Assembly: GCF_000759795.1 (NCBI RefSeq)
Contig: NZ_BBMZ01000008.1
Location: forward strand, 310,001 to 374,000
From: Pseudescherichia vulneris NBRC 102420
Lineage (GTDB): Bacteria; Pseudomonadota; Gammaproteobacteria; Enterobacterales; Enterobacteriaceae
Direction: 5' to 3'
DNA length: 64,000 bases
Positions 45,070-56,399 of the stretch are shown one piece after another. The notes under the pieces were generated by a model. It did not search any database and was not told the DNA's origin. It was given only the letters and a program-made list of their open reading frames with translations. The first letter of the stretch is position 1; each line of letters opens with the position of its first letter. Position numbers and translations under genes: made by a program.

Positions 45070-45677
45070 TGACATGGCGTAGGGGTAATAGTCCCAATGA
45101 TATGAGACGGTTTATCAATAACAATAGTCCGAAGATAGGTGATCAGTTTAAAAAAGAACTAAGCACGAGAATGCGTACCGTAACTCAGCAGATGCAAGTA
45201 AAGCTAAACCAGGAGGTAAAGGGTGGGGCAGTACCGTTTACTACTCGCAGTTTGAAGTTTAAGTTTCAGAAGGTTAATCAGAACGAAACTGTTAACCAGA
45301 TTATAGTACTGCCAAATCAATCTTCTTATCTGAAGTACATTCTCGATCCTCAGTACTCACATCGTCCAGAGTCGAAGATGATACCGTACCAGAACGCCAA
45401 GCTAACGAAGCAGGGTAACATTACACAGCTACGTGCCAGATCTCAGAGTAATAAGTACAAGAAGATTAAGAGTAGTAACGGCAATACATACCTCATCGAC
45501 ACAACAAAGAAATCATCAAAGCGTAACCCAAAACTTGCACGAGATAAGCGAGTAATTGGGTACTACGGTTCAGTAGGTAGAAAACCACTATTTGATTTTT
45601 ATGATGAAACAGAGAAGAGGGTAATACAACAACTAAGAACATTACGCGGTACATTCGATTACCGTTGGAGAAATTAA
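45069..45677 (+). CDS. Basic phage protein of unknown function
   Basis: I chose the ATG at 45069 (MTWRRGNSPNDMRRFINNNSP), which overlaps the previous stop, giving 202 residues; a longer frame runs back inside the GIY-YIG gene. The protein is rich in Lys and Arg and has RVIGYYGSVGRKPLFDFYDETEKRVIQQL at the end, an alternation that recalls small tail-completion proteins of the HK97 gp10 type. I cannot assign it. Position after the lysozyme is unusual for a tail gene. Confidence 0.5.
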
Positions 45678-45678
45678 A

Positions 45679-46011
45679 ATGACAGATTTAGAACAATTCC
45701 CCTGTTATGACTATACAGTACTGAAAGATTTTTCATTTCAGACAATCACCCCAGTTAGTGTAACCATTCCATATGACAATGCACTATCAGGTAGTAAGTA
45801 CATTAAAAAGAAAGTAGATAAGGGGCAGGGTGATTTAGTAGTTTATACGTTCAGTCATGATAATACGCCGCGTGTTAACGAGGATGATGCACTATCGGTT
45901 GAACTACTCAAGAATATGGTTAATGTGAAGGTACTATATCTCTTTAACCACGTTTTCAAGGGGCATCGCGTTTATTCATGTGTATGTCAGATTATGCAGG
46001 ATGCAAAATAA
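45679..46011 (+). CDS. Hypothetical phage protein (110 aa)
   Basis: Begins MTDLEQFPCYDYTVLKDFSFQ and is beta-rich in pattern, with two cysteines near the end (HRVYSCVCQIMQDAK). One base separates it from the previous gene and its stop overlaps the holin-like start, so it belongs to the same operon. Function unknown; a virion or connector part is possible. Confidence 0.5.
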   Translation: MTDLEQFPCYDYTVLKDFSFQTITPVSVTIPYDNALSGSKYIKKKVDKGQGDLVVYTFSHDNTPRVNEDDALSVELLKNMVNVKVLYLFNHVFKGHRVYSCVCQIMQDAK

Positions 46012-46289
46012 TGATTAATTTAATTTTAGAAGTTATCAAAGCTGGGGTAGGGTTCTTTCAGAAGAAAAGTGAAGGTACTAAACAGATTGCAAATGATGTT
46101 AATGAAACTAATAGGGAAGAGATCAAACAGGGTTATAGTTGGCGTAATGCATTAGGTTATGTATGTGTTGCGATTTTAGCATATAGCTACGTGATTGTAC
46201 CTTTACTCGATTATTTTGGAATCGTTGTTTTTCAACTACCTTTAGGGGACATTATTAGAATCATTGTACTTCTACTATCTGGTAGTTAA
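46011..46289 (+). CDS. Holin-like membrane protein
   Basis: I chose the ATG at 46011 (MINLILEVIKAGVGFFQKKS), overlapping the preceding stop. After a polar stretch (NETNREEIKQGYSWRNALGY) come two hydrophobic spans, VCVAILAYSYVIVPLLDYF and LPLGDIIRIIVLLLSGS. This pattern (W/Y-rich entry, a long span with an acidic loop) matches the GTA/phage holin superfamily with 2-3 spans. It would form the pore for the endolysin on the other strand. Confidence 0.6.
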   Translation: MINLILEVIKAGVGFFQKKSEGTKQIANDVNETNREEIKQGYSWRNALGYVCVAILAYSYVIVPLLDYFGIVVFQLPLGDIIRIIVLLLSGS

Positions 46290-46370
46290 AGTGTAGTTAT
46301 GAGGATTTGTGTTGATCGTTCTTTTTTAATGATTTAGTATGCATGTGTATCATTGTAATGAGATATTCAA

Positions 46371-47081
46371 ATGAAATTAATATATAAAATATTAGGTGGC
46401 ATACTTCTATTGGCTATATTCTCTGCTTTCCTTTTTTCACTTTATAGAGGTGATATTGAGAAAAGCAATCTAACAGACTGGATCTCAGCTTTTTGCAATT
46501 TGGCAATGGCAGCAGCGGCATTAGGTGGTTATCTTATTGCTAAGGATTGGCAAAGACAAAAGATGGATGAGGATGCATACCAATTATCTAAGCAAATTGT
46601 GTTACATAATTATAGAGATATAGCAAATGTTCATTCCAGCATATACGGCATTTGCGATTATTACGGCGTTATGATTGCTGCCTTACCCCAACGTGGAAAA
46701 GAGTACATGCCGACTTTAGAAAATATTAGAGAGTATAACGAAAAGCTTTATAGTATATATGAGTTGAGACGTACTTTAGATGACAATATCATTTTTATAG
46801 AAAAGTTAGGATGGGCTTTTAAAGAAAAGTTAAATTCCTTTTACGATGATTTTACAAGCATTGCCTTTGGTAAAATACTTTCCTTGACCGCTGAAGCACT
46901 TTCTACGCTTGAGAAGATACGAAATTTAATAGATGAAAATGATGATGAGCATTTAAGAGAGGAAAGTTTAAAATACTTAAAGTTAATTAATGAGTTAAGG
47001 AAAGAACAGAATAAGTTAGATGAAAAATATAAGTTTTTTAAATCATTCTCTATAACTGTTAAAGGTTATTTCGAAAATTAA
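46371..47081 (+). CDS. Two-span membrane protein with helical cytoplasmic domain (paralogue of the gene at 18814)
   Basis: The first span is YKILGGILLLAIFSAFLFSLY; the second follows DWISAFCNLAMAAAALGGYLIAKDW; the rest is helical and charged. The same layout occurs in the product of 18814-19554. The gene has only two GTAC words in 711 bases and lies outside the late operon, next to a lipoprotein gene. It looks like lysogenic cargo, perhaps for exclusion of other phages, though nothing in the sequence proves that. Confidence 0.6.
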   Translation: MKLIYKILGGILLLAIFSAFLFSLYRGDIEKSNLTDWISAFCNLAMAAAALGGYLIAKDWQRQKMDEDAYQLSKQIVLHNYRDIANVHSSIYGICDYYGVMIAALPQRGKEYMPTLENIREYNEKLYSIYELRRTLDDNIIFIEKLGWAFKEKLNSFYDDFTSIAFGKILSLTAEALSTLEKIRNLIDENDDEHLREESLKYLKLINELRKEQNKLDEKYKFFKSFSITVKGYFEN

Positions 47082-47106
47082 AGCTAATTCATTAAATCCT
47101 TCACTT

Positions 47107-47139
47107 AAAAAGGTTGCCTCATATGAGACAACCTTTTTT
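47107..47139. terminator. Bidirectional terminator between cargo genes
   Basis: AAAAAGGTTG and CAACCTTTTTT flank CTCATATGAG; one mismatch. It serves convergent genes. Confidence 0.85.
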
Positions 47140-47387
47140 CACTTACATTCCCAGATAGTATTTTGTACACCTGTTCCTGCGGGTAGATTCGGGTTCATGT
47201 TAGCACTATGGGTATAAGTTGCTTTCGATTTACCATACTGCTTACATGCGTTATTAGCTGTTTTCTGTAAACTATCTAAACCATACCAAGCGTCAGCCTG
47301 AATACTAACAGTTTTACCATCATTGTACTGAACCATTGCACAACCTGTTAAAGCAAATGCAATTAACATCATCCAAAGGTTTTTCAT
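47139..47387 (-). CDS. Small outer-membrane-type lipoprotein
   Basis: The N-terminus MKNLWMMLIAFALTGCAMVQ has a type II signal peptide with lipobox LTGC. The mature part is about 65 residues with two more cysteines (NACKQYG and the terminal WECK) that could pair. The residue after the lipid cysteine is Ala, so outer-membrane sorting is expected. On the - strand with its own upstream region, it is a candidate lysogenic-conversion gene. The family is unknown to me. Confidence 0.7.
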   Translation of the reverse strand: MKNLWMMLIAFALTGCAMVQYNDGKTVSIQADAWYGLDSLQKTANNACKQYGKSKATYTHSANMNPNLPAGTGVQNTIWECK

Positions 47388-47400
47388 TATTTTTTCCTAA

Positions 47401-47427
47401 ATACCCGTACTTAAATTGTACAGGTAT
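47401..47427. promoter_or_regulatory. Inverted repeat with two GTAC sites before the methyltransferase gene
   Basis: Arms ATACC(C)GTAC (47401-47410) and GTAC(A)GGTAT (47418-47427) differ at one position and are separated by seven AT bases. The ATG follows six bases later. The repeat may be an operator, perhaps one whose binding depends on methylation of GTAC. It lies between divergent genes (lipoprotein and methyltransferase). Confidence 0.6.
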
Positions 47428-47429
47428 AG

Positions 47430-48146
<717 letters not shown>

Positions 48147-48189
48147 GTAAATTACAGATAAATCAGCGAGTTATGTCTATCCATTAATT

Positions 48190-48276
48190 TTAAATTAAGT
48201 ACTTCATTTTAGCTGTACTAAGCACCATCAGCTCGATTAAGGTAAACCCCTGCTGTTTTTTCAATGACTGTTTCAT
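48190..48276 (-). pseudogene. ppdD: ppdD 5' fragment (prepilin leader), running into phage sequence
   Basis: The ATG at 48276 starts MKQSLKKQQGFTLIELMV, with the prepilin peptidase site G/FTLIE. After codon 18 the prophage begins and the frame reads LSTAKMKYLI and stops at 48190. The result would be a truncated 28-residue peptide. Bases 48223-48276 are host; the rest is phage. Together with 11431-11832 this makes the complete gene. Confidence 0.9.
48223..48228. other. attR core (CACCAT)
   Basis: Phage sequence CTAAG ends here and ppdD sequence CAGCTCGAT continues. It shares the six-base core with attL (11827-11832). Confidence 0.85.
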
Positions 48277-48339
48277 GATGTGCTCCCTGGTTGATGCCGG
48301 GGAGTGTGTCAGCCCAGAGAGAGTGTGACGAGGGAGCAA

Positions 48340-48382
48340 AACGACGTTCGGGAAGGCCGCTTCCCGATTTTTTTACGTCGTT
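48340..48382. terminator. Nested hairpin in the ppdD-nadC gap
   Basis: AACGACGT (48340-48347) pairs with ACGTCGTT (48375-48382); inside, GGGAAG pairs with CTTCCC followed by ATTTTTTT. The T-run is on the + strand. REP-like GC-rich sequence (about 48425-48458) follows. The gap 48277-48463 otherwise holds the ppdD promoter region and no gene. Confidence 0.55.
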
Positions 48383-48463
48383 GCAGGGAGGAACAAAGCT
48401 TTTGCGAGCAGGAACGAAATCCGTCGCCCCGGTTAGCGCAGCACCACCGGGGCATTACCGGGA

Positions 48464-50005
<1,542 letters not shown>

Positions 50006-50009
<4 letters not shown>

Positions 50010-50860
50010 CGCTATTCACGATGCTGCTGGTATTGATCGCCGAGCGCCTTTTTAAGCTTGGTGAGCACTGGCATCTGGATCACCGCCTTGAGGTGCTGTT
50101 CCGCCGGATAAAGCGCTTCTCGATGCTGCGCACGCTGCTGATGGCTGCCGTGGCGATGTTAGTGACCTTTCTGCTGCTGCGTGCGCTCTACGGACTCTTT
50201 TTCAACGTGCCGCTGCTGGTGGTGTGGATTATGCTCGGCCTGCTCTGCATTGGCGCGGGTAAGGTGCGCCTGCACTACCACGCCTATCTGAAGGCGGCCT
50301 CGCGAGATGACGGCCACGCGCGGGATACCATGGCCAGCGAGCTGACGCTGATCCACGGCGTACCGCCAGAGTGCGACGAGCGTGAGTACCTGCGCGAGCT
50401 GCAAAATGCCCTGCTGTGGATTAACTTCCGTTTCTACCTGGCTCCGCTGTTCTGGTTTGTTGTCGGCGGTGCGTGGGGGCCGGTGCTGCTGGTGGGCTAC
50501 GCCTTCCTCCGCGGCTGGCAGTCGTGGCTGGCGCGATACATGACGCCGCACGCGCGCTTACAGTCTGGTATCGACGCTATTCTGCATCTGCTGGACTGGA
50601 TCCCGGTGCGGCTGGTGGGGGTGGTTTATGCGCTCATTGGTCATGGTGAAAAGGCGCTGCCCGCCTGGTTTGCCTCGCTCACCGACTGGCGCACCTCGCA
50701 GTATCATGTCCTGACCCGGCTGGCCCAGTTCTCCCTAGCGCGTGAGCCGCATCTCGATAAAGTCGAAACGCCAAAAGCCGCGGTATCAATGGCGAAGAAG
50801 ACCTCCTTCGCCGTAGTGGTGGTGGTGGCACTGCTAACCATTTACGGTACGTTGGTCTAA
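50006..50860 (+). CDS. ampE: Inner-membrane protein AmpE
   Basis: The 284-residue polytopic protein has four hydrophobic regions (for example [20 protein letters not shown] and [18 protein letters not shown]) and ends with a C-terminal span [15 protein letters not shown]. It is encoded as a pair with ampD. Its exact role in beta-lactamase signalling is not settled. REP elements follow. Confidence 0.96.
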
Positions 50861-50863
50861 GAA

Positions 50864-50937
50864 CGCCGGGTGGCGCTACGCTTACCCGGCCTACGGTCGC
50901 ATCGTAGGCCCGGCAAGCTTGCGCCGCCGGGCGTTAT
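50864..50937. repeat. Pair of inverted REP elements
   Basis: GCCGGGTGGCGCTACGCTTA and, in inverse order, GTAGGCCCGGCAAGCTTGCG with GCCGCCGGGCG, form a BIME-like pair between the convergent ampE and glycosidase genes. Confidence 0.85.
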
Positions 50938-50952
50938 ACCTTGTCTGACATC

Positions 50953-51903
50953 TTAATAAGTATCCGCAGGCGGAACGCCAAAAATTGGCATGCCGTCGTT
51001 GTCCCACTGGATCAGCTTCAGGCGGGTATGACGGTTCGGATCGTAGAGCGGGTCGCCCTCAATCTCGGTGTAGTTCCGCGCATGGTAAACCAGCACGTCC
51101 TCACCGTCCGTTGTACTGGTAAAACTGTTGTGGCCTGGCCCGTACTGCTGGTTGTCGTAGCTGGTGGTAAACACCGGCTGCGGTGACTTATGCCAGTTCT
51201 CCGGCTGGCGTGGATCGGCATCAATAGCGATCCACAGCAGGCCCAGACAGTAGTTCTCATCAGTAGCGCTGGCGGAGTAGGTGACAAACAGCCTGTCACC
51301 ATGCGTAATCACCGCCGGCCCCTCGTTGACCAGAAAACCCCGGCACTCCCACTCAAACTCCGGCTTGCTGAGCATCACCGGGTCGCCTTTCAGCGTCCAC
51401 GGGTTCTCCAGCTCCGCCAGGTAGATGTTTGAGTTGCCTGCAATATCGGGGGCTTTCTGCGCCCACAGATACCACTGTTTGCCCTGGTGGTTGAACGTCG
51501 TGGCATCCAGCGCAAAGGTATCAAACGGCGTCTGCACTTGCCCCTTCTCTGTCCAGCGCCCGGTTAGGGGATCGGCATCGGCACACTCCAGCACAAACAT
51601 GCGGTGCTGGAACATATTCAGCGCATCGAGATCGTGCGTATGGGTCGCGGCAAAATAGATGTACCACTTCCCGTCAATCTGATGCAGCTCCGGGGCCCAG
51701 ATCAGCTGGCTCATCGGGCCGGTCTGCGGTTTACGCCATACCACCACCGGCTCGGCGTCGCGTAGCCCCTCCAGGGTAGCGGCGCGGCGGATCTCCAGCC
51801 GGTCATACTCCGGCACGGAGGCGATAAAGTAGTACCCATCACCGTGACGCAGAATGAACGGGTCGGCGCGTTGCTCAATAAAAGGATTTGGCCACTGGCG
51901 CAT
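50953..51903 (-). CDS. Family GH43 glycosidase (arabinofuranosidase/xylosidase type)
   Basis: The 316-residue five-bladed propeller enzyme has the catalytic base region PFIEQRADPFILRHGDGYY, the second aspartate in FALDATTF and the acid in FLVNEGPAVITH. No signal peptide is seen, so it acts in the cytosol on imported oligosaccharides. Its start coincides with the transporter's stop, so the pair is one operon for pentose-oligosaccharide use. Exact substrate is unknown. Confidence 0.88.
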   Translation of the reverse strand: MRQWPNPFIEQRADPFILRHGDGYYFIASVPEYDRLEIRRAATLEGLRDAEPVVVWRKPQTGPMSQLIWAPELHQIDGKWYIYFAATHTHDLDALNMFQHRMFVLECADADPLTGRWTEKGQVQTPFDTFALDATTFNHQGKQWYLWAQKAPDIAGNSNIYLAELENPWTLKGDPVMLSKPEFEWECRGFLVNEGPAVITHGDRLFVTYSASATDENYCLGLLWIAIDADPRQPENWHKSPQPVFTTSYDNQQYGPGHNSFTSTTDGEDVLVYHARNYTEIEGDPLYDPNRHTRLKLIQWDNDGMPIFGVPPADTY

Positions 51904-53309
51904 TATGCTTTCCTCACGTTGTCGCCTGTTGGAAGATCGGTGCTGTCACTCAGCTCGCGGTAATTAATGCGGCGCTTCTCCAGGTCGGCCTGGATCTGCT
52001 GCATGAATGTGCGGTCGACCTTCAGCATACGCACGACCCCGGCGGTAATCAGATAGCCGACGCCCGGAATAACGGTGAACAGCAGCATGATGCCGTTGAT
52101 CGCCGTGGCGCTTTGCTGTTTCGCACCCGCATCGTAGCCGTACCAGGAGAGCAGGAAGCCTACCATCGCCCCGGCTACCGCCAGCCCGACTTTCAGGAAG
52201 AAGAGGTTACCAGAGAAGCTGATCCCGGTGATGCGTTTGCCGGTCTTCCACTCGCCGTAGTCGTCGACGTCTGCCATAAGTGACCAGTGCAGCGGGGAGG
52301 GGATCTGGTGAAGAATATTGAGCAGGAAGTAGAGCACCACGATCAGCACGGTCGCATGAGGATCGAAGAAATAGAAGGCTCCAGAGAAGAGTGCCAGCGC
52401 AATATTGGTCCAGAAAAACACTTTCAGCTTGCACCAGCGATCGGTCAACACTTTGGCGAGCATGCTGCCGATCATCATGCCTACTACGCCAAGGCTGATA
52501 AACAGCGTCGCGAAGTGGGTGCTCTGGCCCATAACCCAGGTGACATAGTACATGGTGGCGGCCATACGGATAAAACCGGGGCAGACGTTGCACAGGGTCA
52601 GCAGCAGAATGCGCACCCACTGGTCGTTTTTCCAGACGTCCCGCAGGTCTTTCTTCAGATCGTCATTGGTCTGCACCGCCGGACGGACGCGCTCGCGCAC
52701 GGTAGCAAAACAGTAGAGGAACATGCACATGCCGATAAAGGCCAGCACCATCATCGCCATCTGATAGCCTTTGGCCTTATCTTCTCCGCCGAACCACTCC
52801 GCCATCGGCAGCAGCGTTAACGACAGCAGCAGCGTGGCGATGCCCACCAGCACGAAGCGGTATGACTGGCAGGCGACGCGCTCTTTGGGATCGTTGGTGA
52901 TGACGCTGCCGAGAGAGCAGTAAGGAATATTGATGGCGGTATAGGTAATTGACAGCAGGAAGTAGGTGACGAAGGCATAGATAACCTTGCTATGGTAGCT
53001 CCAGTCCGGCGTGGTAAACATCAGCACGCTGAACACGGCGTAGGGCAGGGCGATCCACAGCAGCCAGGGGCGAAAACGGCCATATTTGCTTTTGGTACGG
53101 TCGGCCAGCGCCCCCATAATCGGGTCCGTTACGGCATCAATAACGCGGATAGAGAGCAGAAGCACCCCGACCAGCGCCGGTGCCAGACCAAATATGTCGG
53201 TATAAAAGTAGTTAACGAACAGCATGATAGCGCCGAAGATGATATTGCATCCGGCGTCGCCCATGCCGTAGCCGATCTTCTCTTTCACTGACAGCTTGTT
53301 ATTATCCAT
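51903..53309 (-). CDS. GPH-family sugar:cation symporter (XylP/YagG-like)
   Basis: The 468-residue protein has 12 predicted spans, the N-terminal phrase KIGYGMGDAGCNIIFGAIM and the family motif DAVTDPIMGALADRTKSKYGRFRPW, plus IPSPLHWSLMADVDDYGEWKTGKR, all typical of glycoside-pentoside-hexuronide carriers. It would bring in the substrate of the GH43 enzyme encoded after it. This operon is absent between ampE and aroP in E. coli K-12. No regulator gene adjoins it. Confidence 0.9.
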   Translation of the reverse strand: MDNNKLSVKEKIGYGMGDAGCNIIFGAIMLFVNYFYTDIFGLAPALVGVLLLSIRVIDAVTDPIMGALADRTKSKYGRFRPWLLWIALPYAVFSVLMFTTPDWSYHSKVIYAFVTYFLLSITYTAINIPYCSLGSVITNDPKERVACQSYRFVLVGIATLLLSLTLLPMAEWFGGEDKAKGYQMAMMVLAFIGMCMFLYCFATVRERVRPAVQTNDDLKKDLRDVWKNDQWVRILLLTLCNVCPGFIRMAATMYYVTWVMGQSTHFATLFISLGVVGMMIGSMLAKVLTDRWCKLKVFFWTNIALALFSGAFYFFDPHATVLIVVLYFLLNILHQIPSPLHWSLMADVDDYGEWKTGKRITGISFSGNLFFLKVGLAVAGAMVGFLLSWYGYDAGAKQQSATAINGIMLLFTVIPGVGYLITAGVVRMLKVDRTFMQQIQADLEKRRINYRELSDSTDLPTGDNVRKA

Positions 53310-53440
53310 CGCGAAATCTCCCGTTGATATAGAAAGAGATTATTTGCTCGCTACGGAATTTTTGCGTTACAGGATAGGGGTGCAGAGATGGACAAAACGG
53401 CTACGAAAGTGAATTTGTGAAGCGTCTTACAGTTTCACAT

Positions 53441-53475
53441 CTGCCCTGCCTCCCTGGATTTAGGAGGCAGGGCAG
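53441..53475. terminator. Perfect 13-bp hairpin between aroP and the transporter gene
   Basis: CTGCCCTGCCTCC (53441-53453) pairs with GGAGGCAGGGCAG (53463-53475), just after the aroP stop (aroP is on the - strand). The T-run is weak, but the stem is very stable. Confidence 0.75.
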
Positions 53476-53484
53476 CGCGTGCGG

Positions 53485-54861
53485 TTAGTGTGCCTTAACC
53501 GGCTTTCCCGCTTTTTGCTGCTTAATGAAGTAACCCACGGCAAGGATGGCCACCCAGACTGGGATCAGCCAGACGGAGATCGCCATGCCAGGGGTGATCG
53601 CCATGATCACCAGCACCGCCGCCATAAACAGCAGGCAGATCCAGTTTCCCAGCGGGTAGAAGAGCGCCGGGAAGCGCGTCTTCATGCCCTGCTTGTCTTT
53701 AGCGCGGCGGAACTTCATGTGCGCCAGGCTGATCATCGCCCAGTTGATCACCAGCGCGGAGACCACCAGCGCCATCAGCAAGCCAAAGGCTTCGCCAGGG
53801 GCGAGGTAGTTAATCAGCACGCACAGCGCGGTAAAGAGGGCAGAGGTGAGAATGGTCGCCACCGGTACGCCGCGTTTATCGACTTTCGCCAGCGCTTTCG
53901 GGGCGTTGCCCTGCTTGGCCAGGCCAAACAGCATCCGGCTGTTGCAGTAGACGCAGCTGTTATAGACCGACAGCGCGGCGGTTAAGACCACGATGTTGAG
54001 AGCGTTAGCAACAAAGGTATCTCCCAGCTCGTGGAAGATCAGCACAAACGGGCTGGTGTCGGCGGTTACGCGCGTCCAGGGCAGCAGCGAGAGCAGCACC
54101 GCCAGCGAGCCGATGTAGAAGATCAGGATCCGGTAGATAACCTGGTTAGTGGCTTTAGGAATGCTCACTTCCGGGTTATCTGCCTCAGCGGCGGTGATGC
54201 CTACCAGCTCTAGGCCGCCGAAGGAGAACATAATGATCGCCATCATCATCACCAGCCCGGTAAAGCCGTGAGGCAGGAAGCCACCCTGTTCCCAGAGGTT
54301 ACGCACGGTGGCCTGCGGGCCTGCGCTATCGCTAAACAGCAGCCAGCCGCCGAAGAGGATCATCGCGACCACGGCAATAACTTTAATAATGGCAAACCAG
54401 AACTCCATCTCCCCGAACACTTTGACGTTGGTCAGGTTAATGGCGTTGATGATCACAAAGAAGGCCGCCGCCGATACCCAGGTGGGGATCTCCGGCCACC
54501 AGAACTGGATGTATTTCCCCACGGCGGTCAGCTCAGCCATCGCCACCAGCACGTAGAGTACCCAGTAGTTCCAGCCGGAGGCAAAGCCAGCAAACCCGCC
54601 CCAGTATTTGTAGGCGAAGTGGCTGAACGATCCGGCGACCGGCTCTTCAACGACCATTTCACCCAGCTGGCGCATAATTAAGAACGCGATAAAACCGGCG
54701 ATGGCATAGCCGAGGATAATCCCCGGCCCTGCGGACTGAATAACGGATGCGCTGCCCAGAAACAGACCCGTCCCGATAGCACCACCCAGCGCAATTAGCT
54801 GAATGTGGCGGTTTTTAAGGCCGCGCTTCAGCGTTTCACCGTGCTGTTGACCTTCCATCAT
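53485..54861 (-). CDS. aroP: Aromatic amino acid permease AroP
   Basis: AroP imports Phe, Tyr and Trp with protons. The 458-residue protein begins MMEGQQHGETLKRGLKNRHI and has the APC-family signature GGAIGTGLFLGSASVIQSAGPG and 12 spans. The sequence is close to the E. coli protein throughout. It is regulated by TyrR in E. coli; a TyrR-like box is seen upstream. It is divergent from pdhR. Confidence 0.98.
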   Translation of the reverse strand: MMEGQQHGETLKRGLKNRHIQLIALGGAIGTGLFLGSASVIQSAGPGIILGYAIAGFIAFLIMRQLGEMVVEEPVAGSFSHFAYKYWGGFAGFASGWNYWVLYVLVAMAELTAVGKYIQFWWPEIPTWVSAAAFFVIINAINLTNVKVFGEMEFWFAIIKVIAVVAMILFGGWLLFSDSAGPQATVRNLWEQGGFLPHGFTGLVMMMAIIMFSFGGLELVGITAAEADNPEVSIPKATNQVIYRILIFYIGSLAVLLSLLPWTRVTADTSPFVLIFHELGDTFVANALNIVVLTAALSVYNSCVYCNSRMLFGLAKQGNAPKALAKVDKRGVPVATILTSALFTALCVLINYLAPGEAFGLLMALVVSALVINWAMISLAHMKFRRAKDKQGMKTRFPALFYPLGNWICLLFMAAVLVIMAITPGMAISVWLIPVWVAILAVGYFIKQQKAGKPVKAH

Positions 54862-54925
54862 GAAACCTCATTTGTGGTTATTTTGTGTACGCTGTTGTGT
54901 GCGTGTACGTATAAAATTCCATTTT

Positions 54926-54943
54926 TGTATTTTTTTATTTACG
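54926..54943. promoter_or_regulatory. TyrR-box-like operator upstream of aroP
   Basis: TGTATT-N6-TTTACG fits the TyrR consensus TGTAAA-N6-TTTACA at most positions, and lies about 65 bases before the aroP start. Repeated TGTACG words close by may form a second, weaker box. The remaining gap to pdhR (54944-55346) is AT-rich promoter DNA with no gene seen. Confidence 0.6.
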
Positions 54944-55346
54944 TAAGCGGGATCTGAAATATCTGCCCATATCTTTCGTAAGGCTCAGAATAGTGATAAG
55001 CGCGCGGGAATGCACCTGCTTTATGCGGGGGTAGCGACGGGTTGGATAAAAAGAAAACGTTTGTAAATACTCCTTGCTACCCCCTAAAACATCCATTTAA
55101 ATAATTAATCATGAAATTTGATTGAATATGCAAAATATAGCCCACTGAATCGGTTCAATTTGCACCGGGTACGTTTCAAAGAGGTTAAATCTGCCTCTTA
55201 AGGGGTAACGGTATCTTTTGTGCAAAGTTACATTCCTGAAACGTCATTTCTGTAATGTTGTTAAAATGTGCAGGGTTCCCTGATTTCAATCAAAACCTGT
55301 ATGGACAGAAGGTGAATACTTTGTTACTTTAGCGCTAAGAACATGA

Positions 55347-55363
55347 AATTGGTAAGACCAATT
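55347..55363. promoter_or_regulatory. PdhR operator upstream of pdhR
   Basis: AATTGGTAAGACCAATT is a perfect match to the PdhR box (ATTGGT-NNN-ACCAAT). It lies just before the pdhR start and should mediate autoregulation of the pdhR-aceEF-lpd operon in response to pyruvate. Confidence 0.92.
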
Positions 55364-55393
55364 GACTCCGGGCTAATGGCAGAGACAGGGAAT

Positions 55394-56158
55394 ATGGCCT
55401 ACAGCAAAATCCGCCAACCAAAACTATCCGATGTGATTGAGCAGCAACTGGAGTTCTTGATCCTTGAGGGGACACTGCGCCCCGGTGAAAAACTTCCACC
55501 TGAACGCGAGCTGGCTAAACAGTTCGACGTTTCCCGTCCTTCGCTCCGTGAGGCGATCCAACGTCTTGAAGCCAAGGGCCTGCTGCTTCGTCGCCAGGGC
55601 GGCGGTACGTTTGTCCAGAACAGCCTGTGGCAGAGCTTTAGCGACCCGCTGGTCGAACTGCTCTCCGATCATCCTGAATCCCAATTTGACCTGCTTGAGA
55701 CGCGCCATGCGCTGGAAGGGATTGCCGCCTATTACGCGGCGCTACGCGGCACCGATGAAGATCGGGTGCGTATCCGCGAGCTGCATCACGCCATCGAGCT
55801 GGCGCAGACGTCAGGGGATCTCGATGCCGAGTCTAGCGCGGTGGTTCAGTATCAGATTGCTGTCACCGAAGCGGCGCATAATGTGGTGCTGCTGCATCTG
55901 CTACGCTGCATGGAGCCGATGTTAGCCCAGAACGTTCGCCAGAATTTTGAATTGCTCTATGCCCGCAGGGAGATGCTCCCGCTGGTAAGCAAACATCGCA
56001 CCAGTGTTTTTGAGGCGATTATTGCCAGGGAACCGGAGCAGGCGCGTGAAGCGTCGCACCGTCACCTGGCATTTATTGAGGAGATATTGCTGGATCGCAG
56101 CCGTGAGCAGAGCCGTCGGGAACGCTCAATGCGCAGGCTTCAGCAACGAAAGGACTAA
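55394..56158 (+). CDS. pdhR: Pyruvate dehydrogenase complex repressor PdhR
   Basis: PdhR is a GntR/FadR-family repressor that releases DNA when pyruvate binds. I chose [20 protein letters not shown] at 55394 (254 residues, E. coli length). The winged helix-turn-helix ([30 protein letters not shown]) and the FCD effector domain are complete. A frame extending upstream to 55343 would run through the operator. It is the first gene of the aceEF-lpd operon. Confidence 0.98.
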   Translation: MAYSKIRQPKLSDVIEQQLEFLILEGTLRPGEKLPPERELAKQFDVSRPSLREAIQRLEAKGLLLRRQGGGTFVQNSLWQSFSDPLVELLSDHPESQFDLLETRHALEGIAAYYAALRGTDEDRVRIRELHHAIELAQTSGDLDAESSAVVQYQIAVTEAAHNVVLLHLLRCMEPMLAQNVRQNFELLYARREMLPLVSKHRTSVFEAIIAREPEQAREASHRHLAFIEEILLDRSREQSRRERSMRRLQQRKD

Positions 56159-56218
56159 GCGTGGTTCTTTAAACGCGCGGCAACTCACGCAGAACCTGTC
56201 TTATTGCGCTTTTGGTTG

Positions 56219-56345
56219 CCCAAAATAATTCAGGTTGTATCGCGGCGGCAAGCGACCGAATCCCCAGGAGCATAGTGAACTATGTGACTGGGGTGAGGAG
56301 CGTAGCCAACAAAGATACGACCTGAAGAATGAAGGGCAAAGAGTG
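56219..56345. repeat. ERIC (IRU) element between pdhR and aceE
   Basis: CGAATCCCCAGGAGCATAG and ACTATGTGACTGGGGTGAGG are the inner arms of the ERIC consensus, followed by AGCCAACAAAG. The limits are approximate. It will be transcribed in the operon mRNA and fold into a long hairpin. Confidence 0.8.
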
Positions 56346-56399
56346 CAATGGGACAGGTTCCAGACAATTAACGTAATCAGATAGATAAGGAATACCCCC

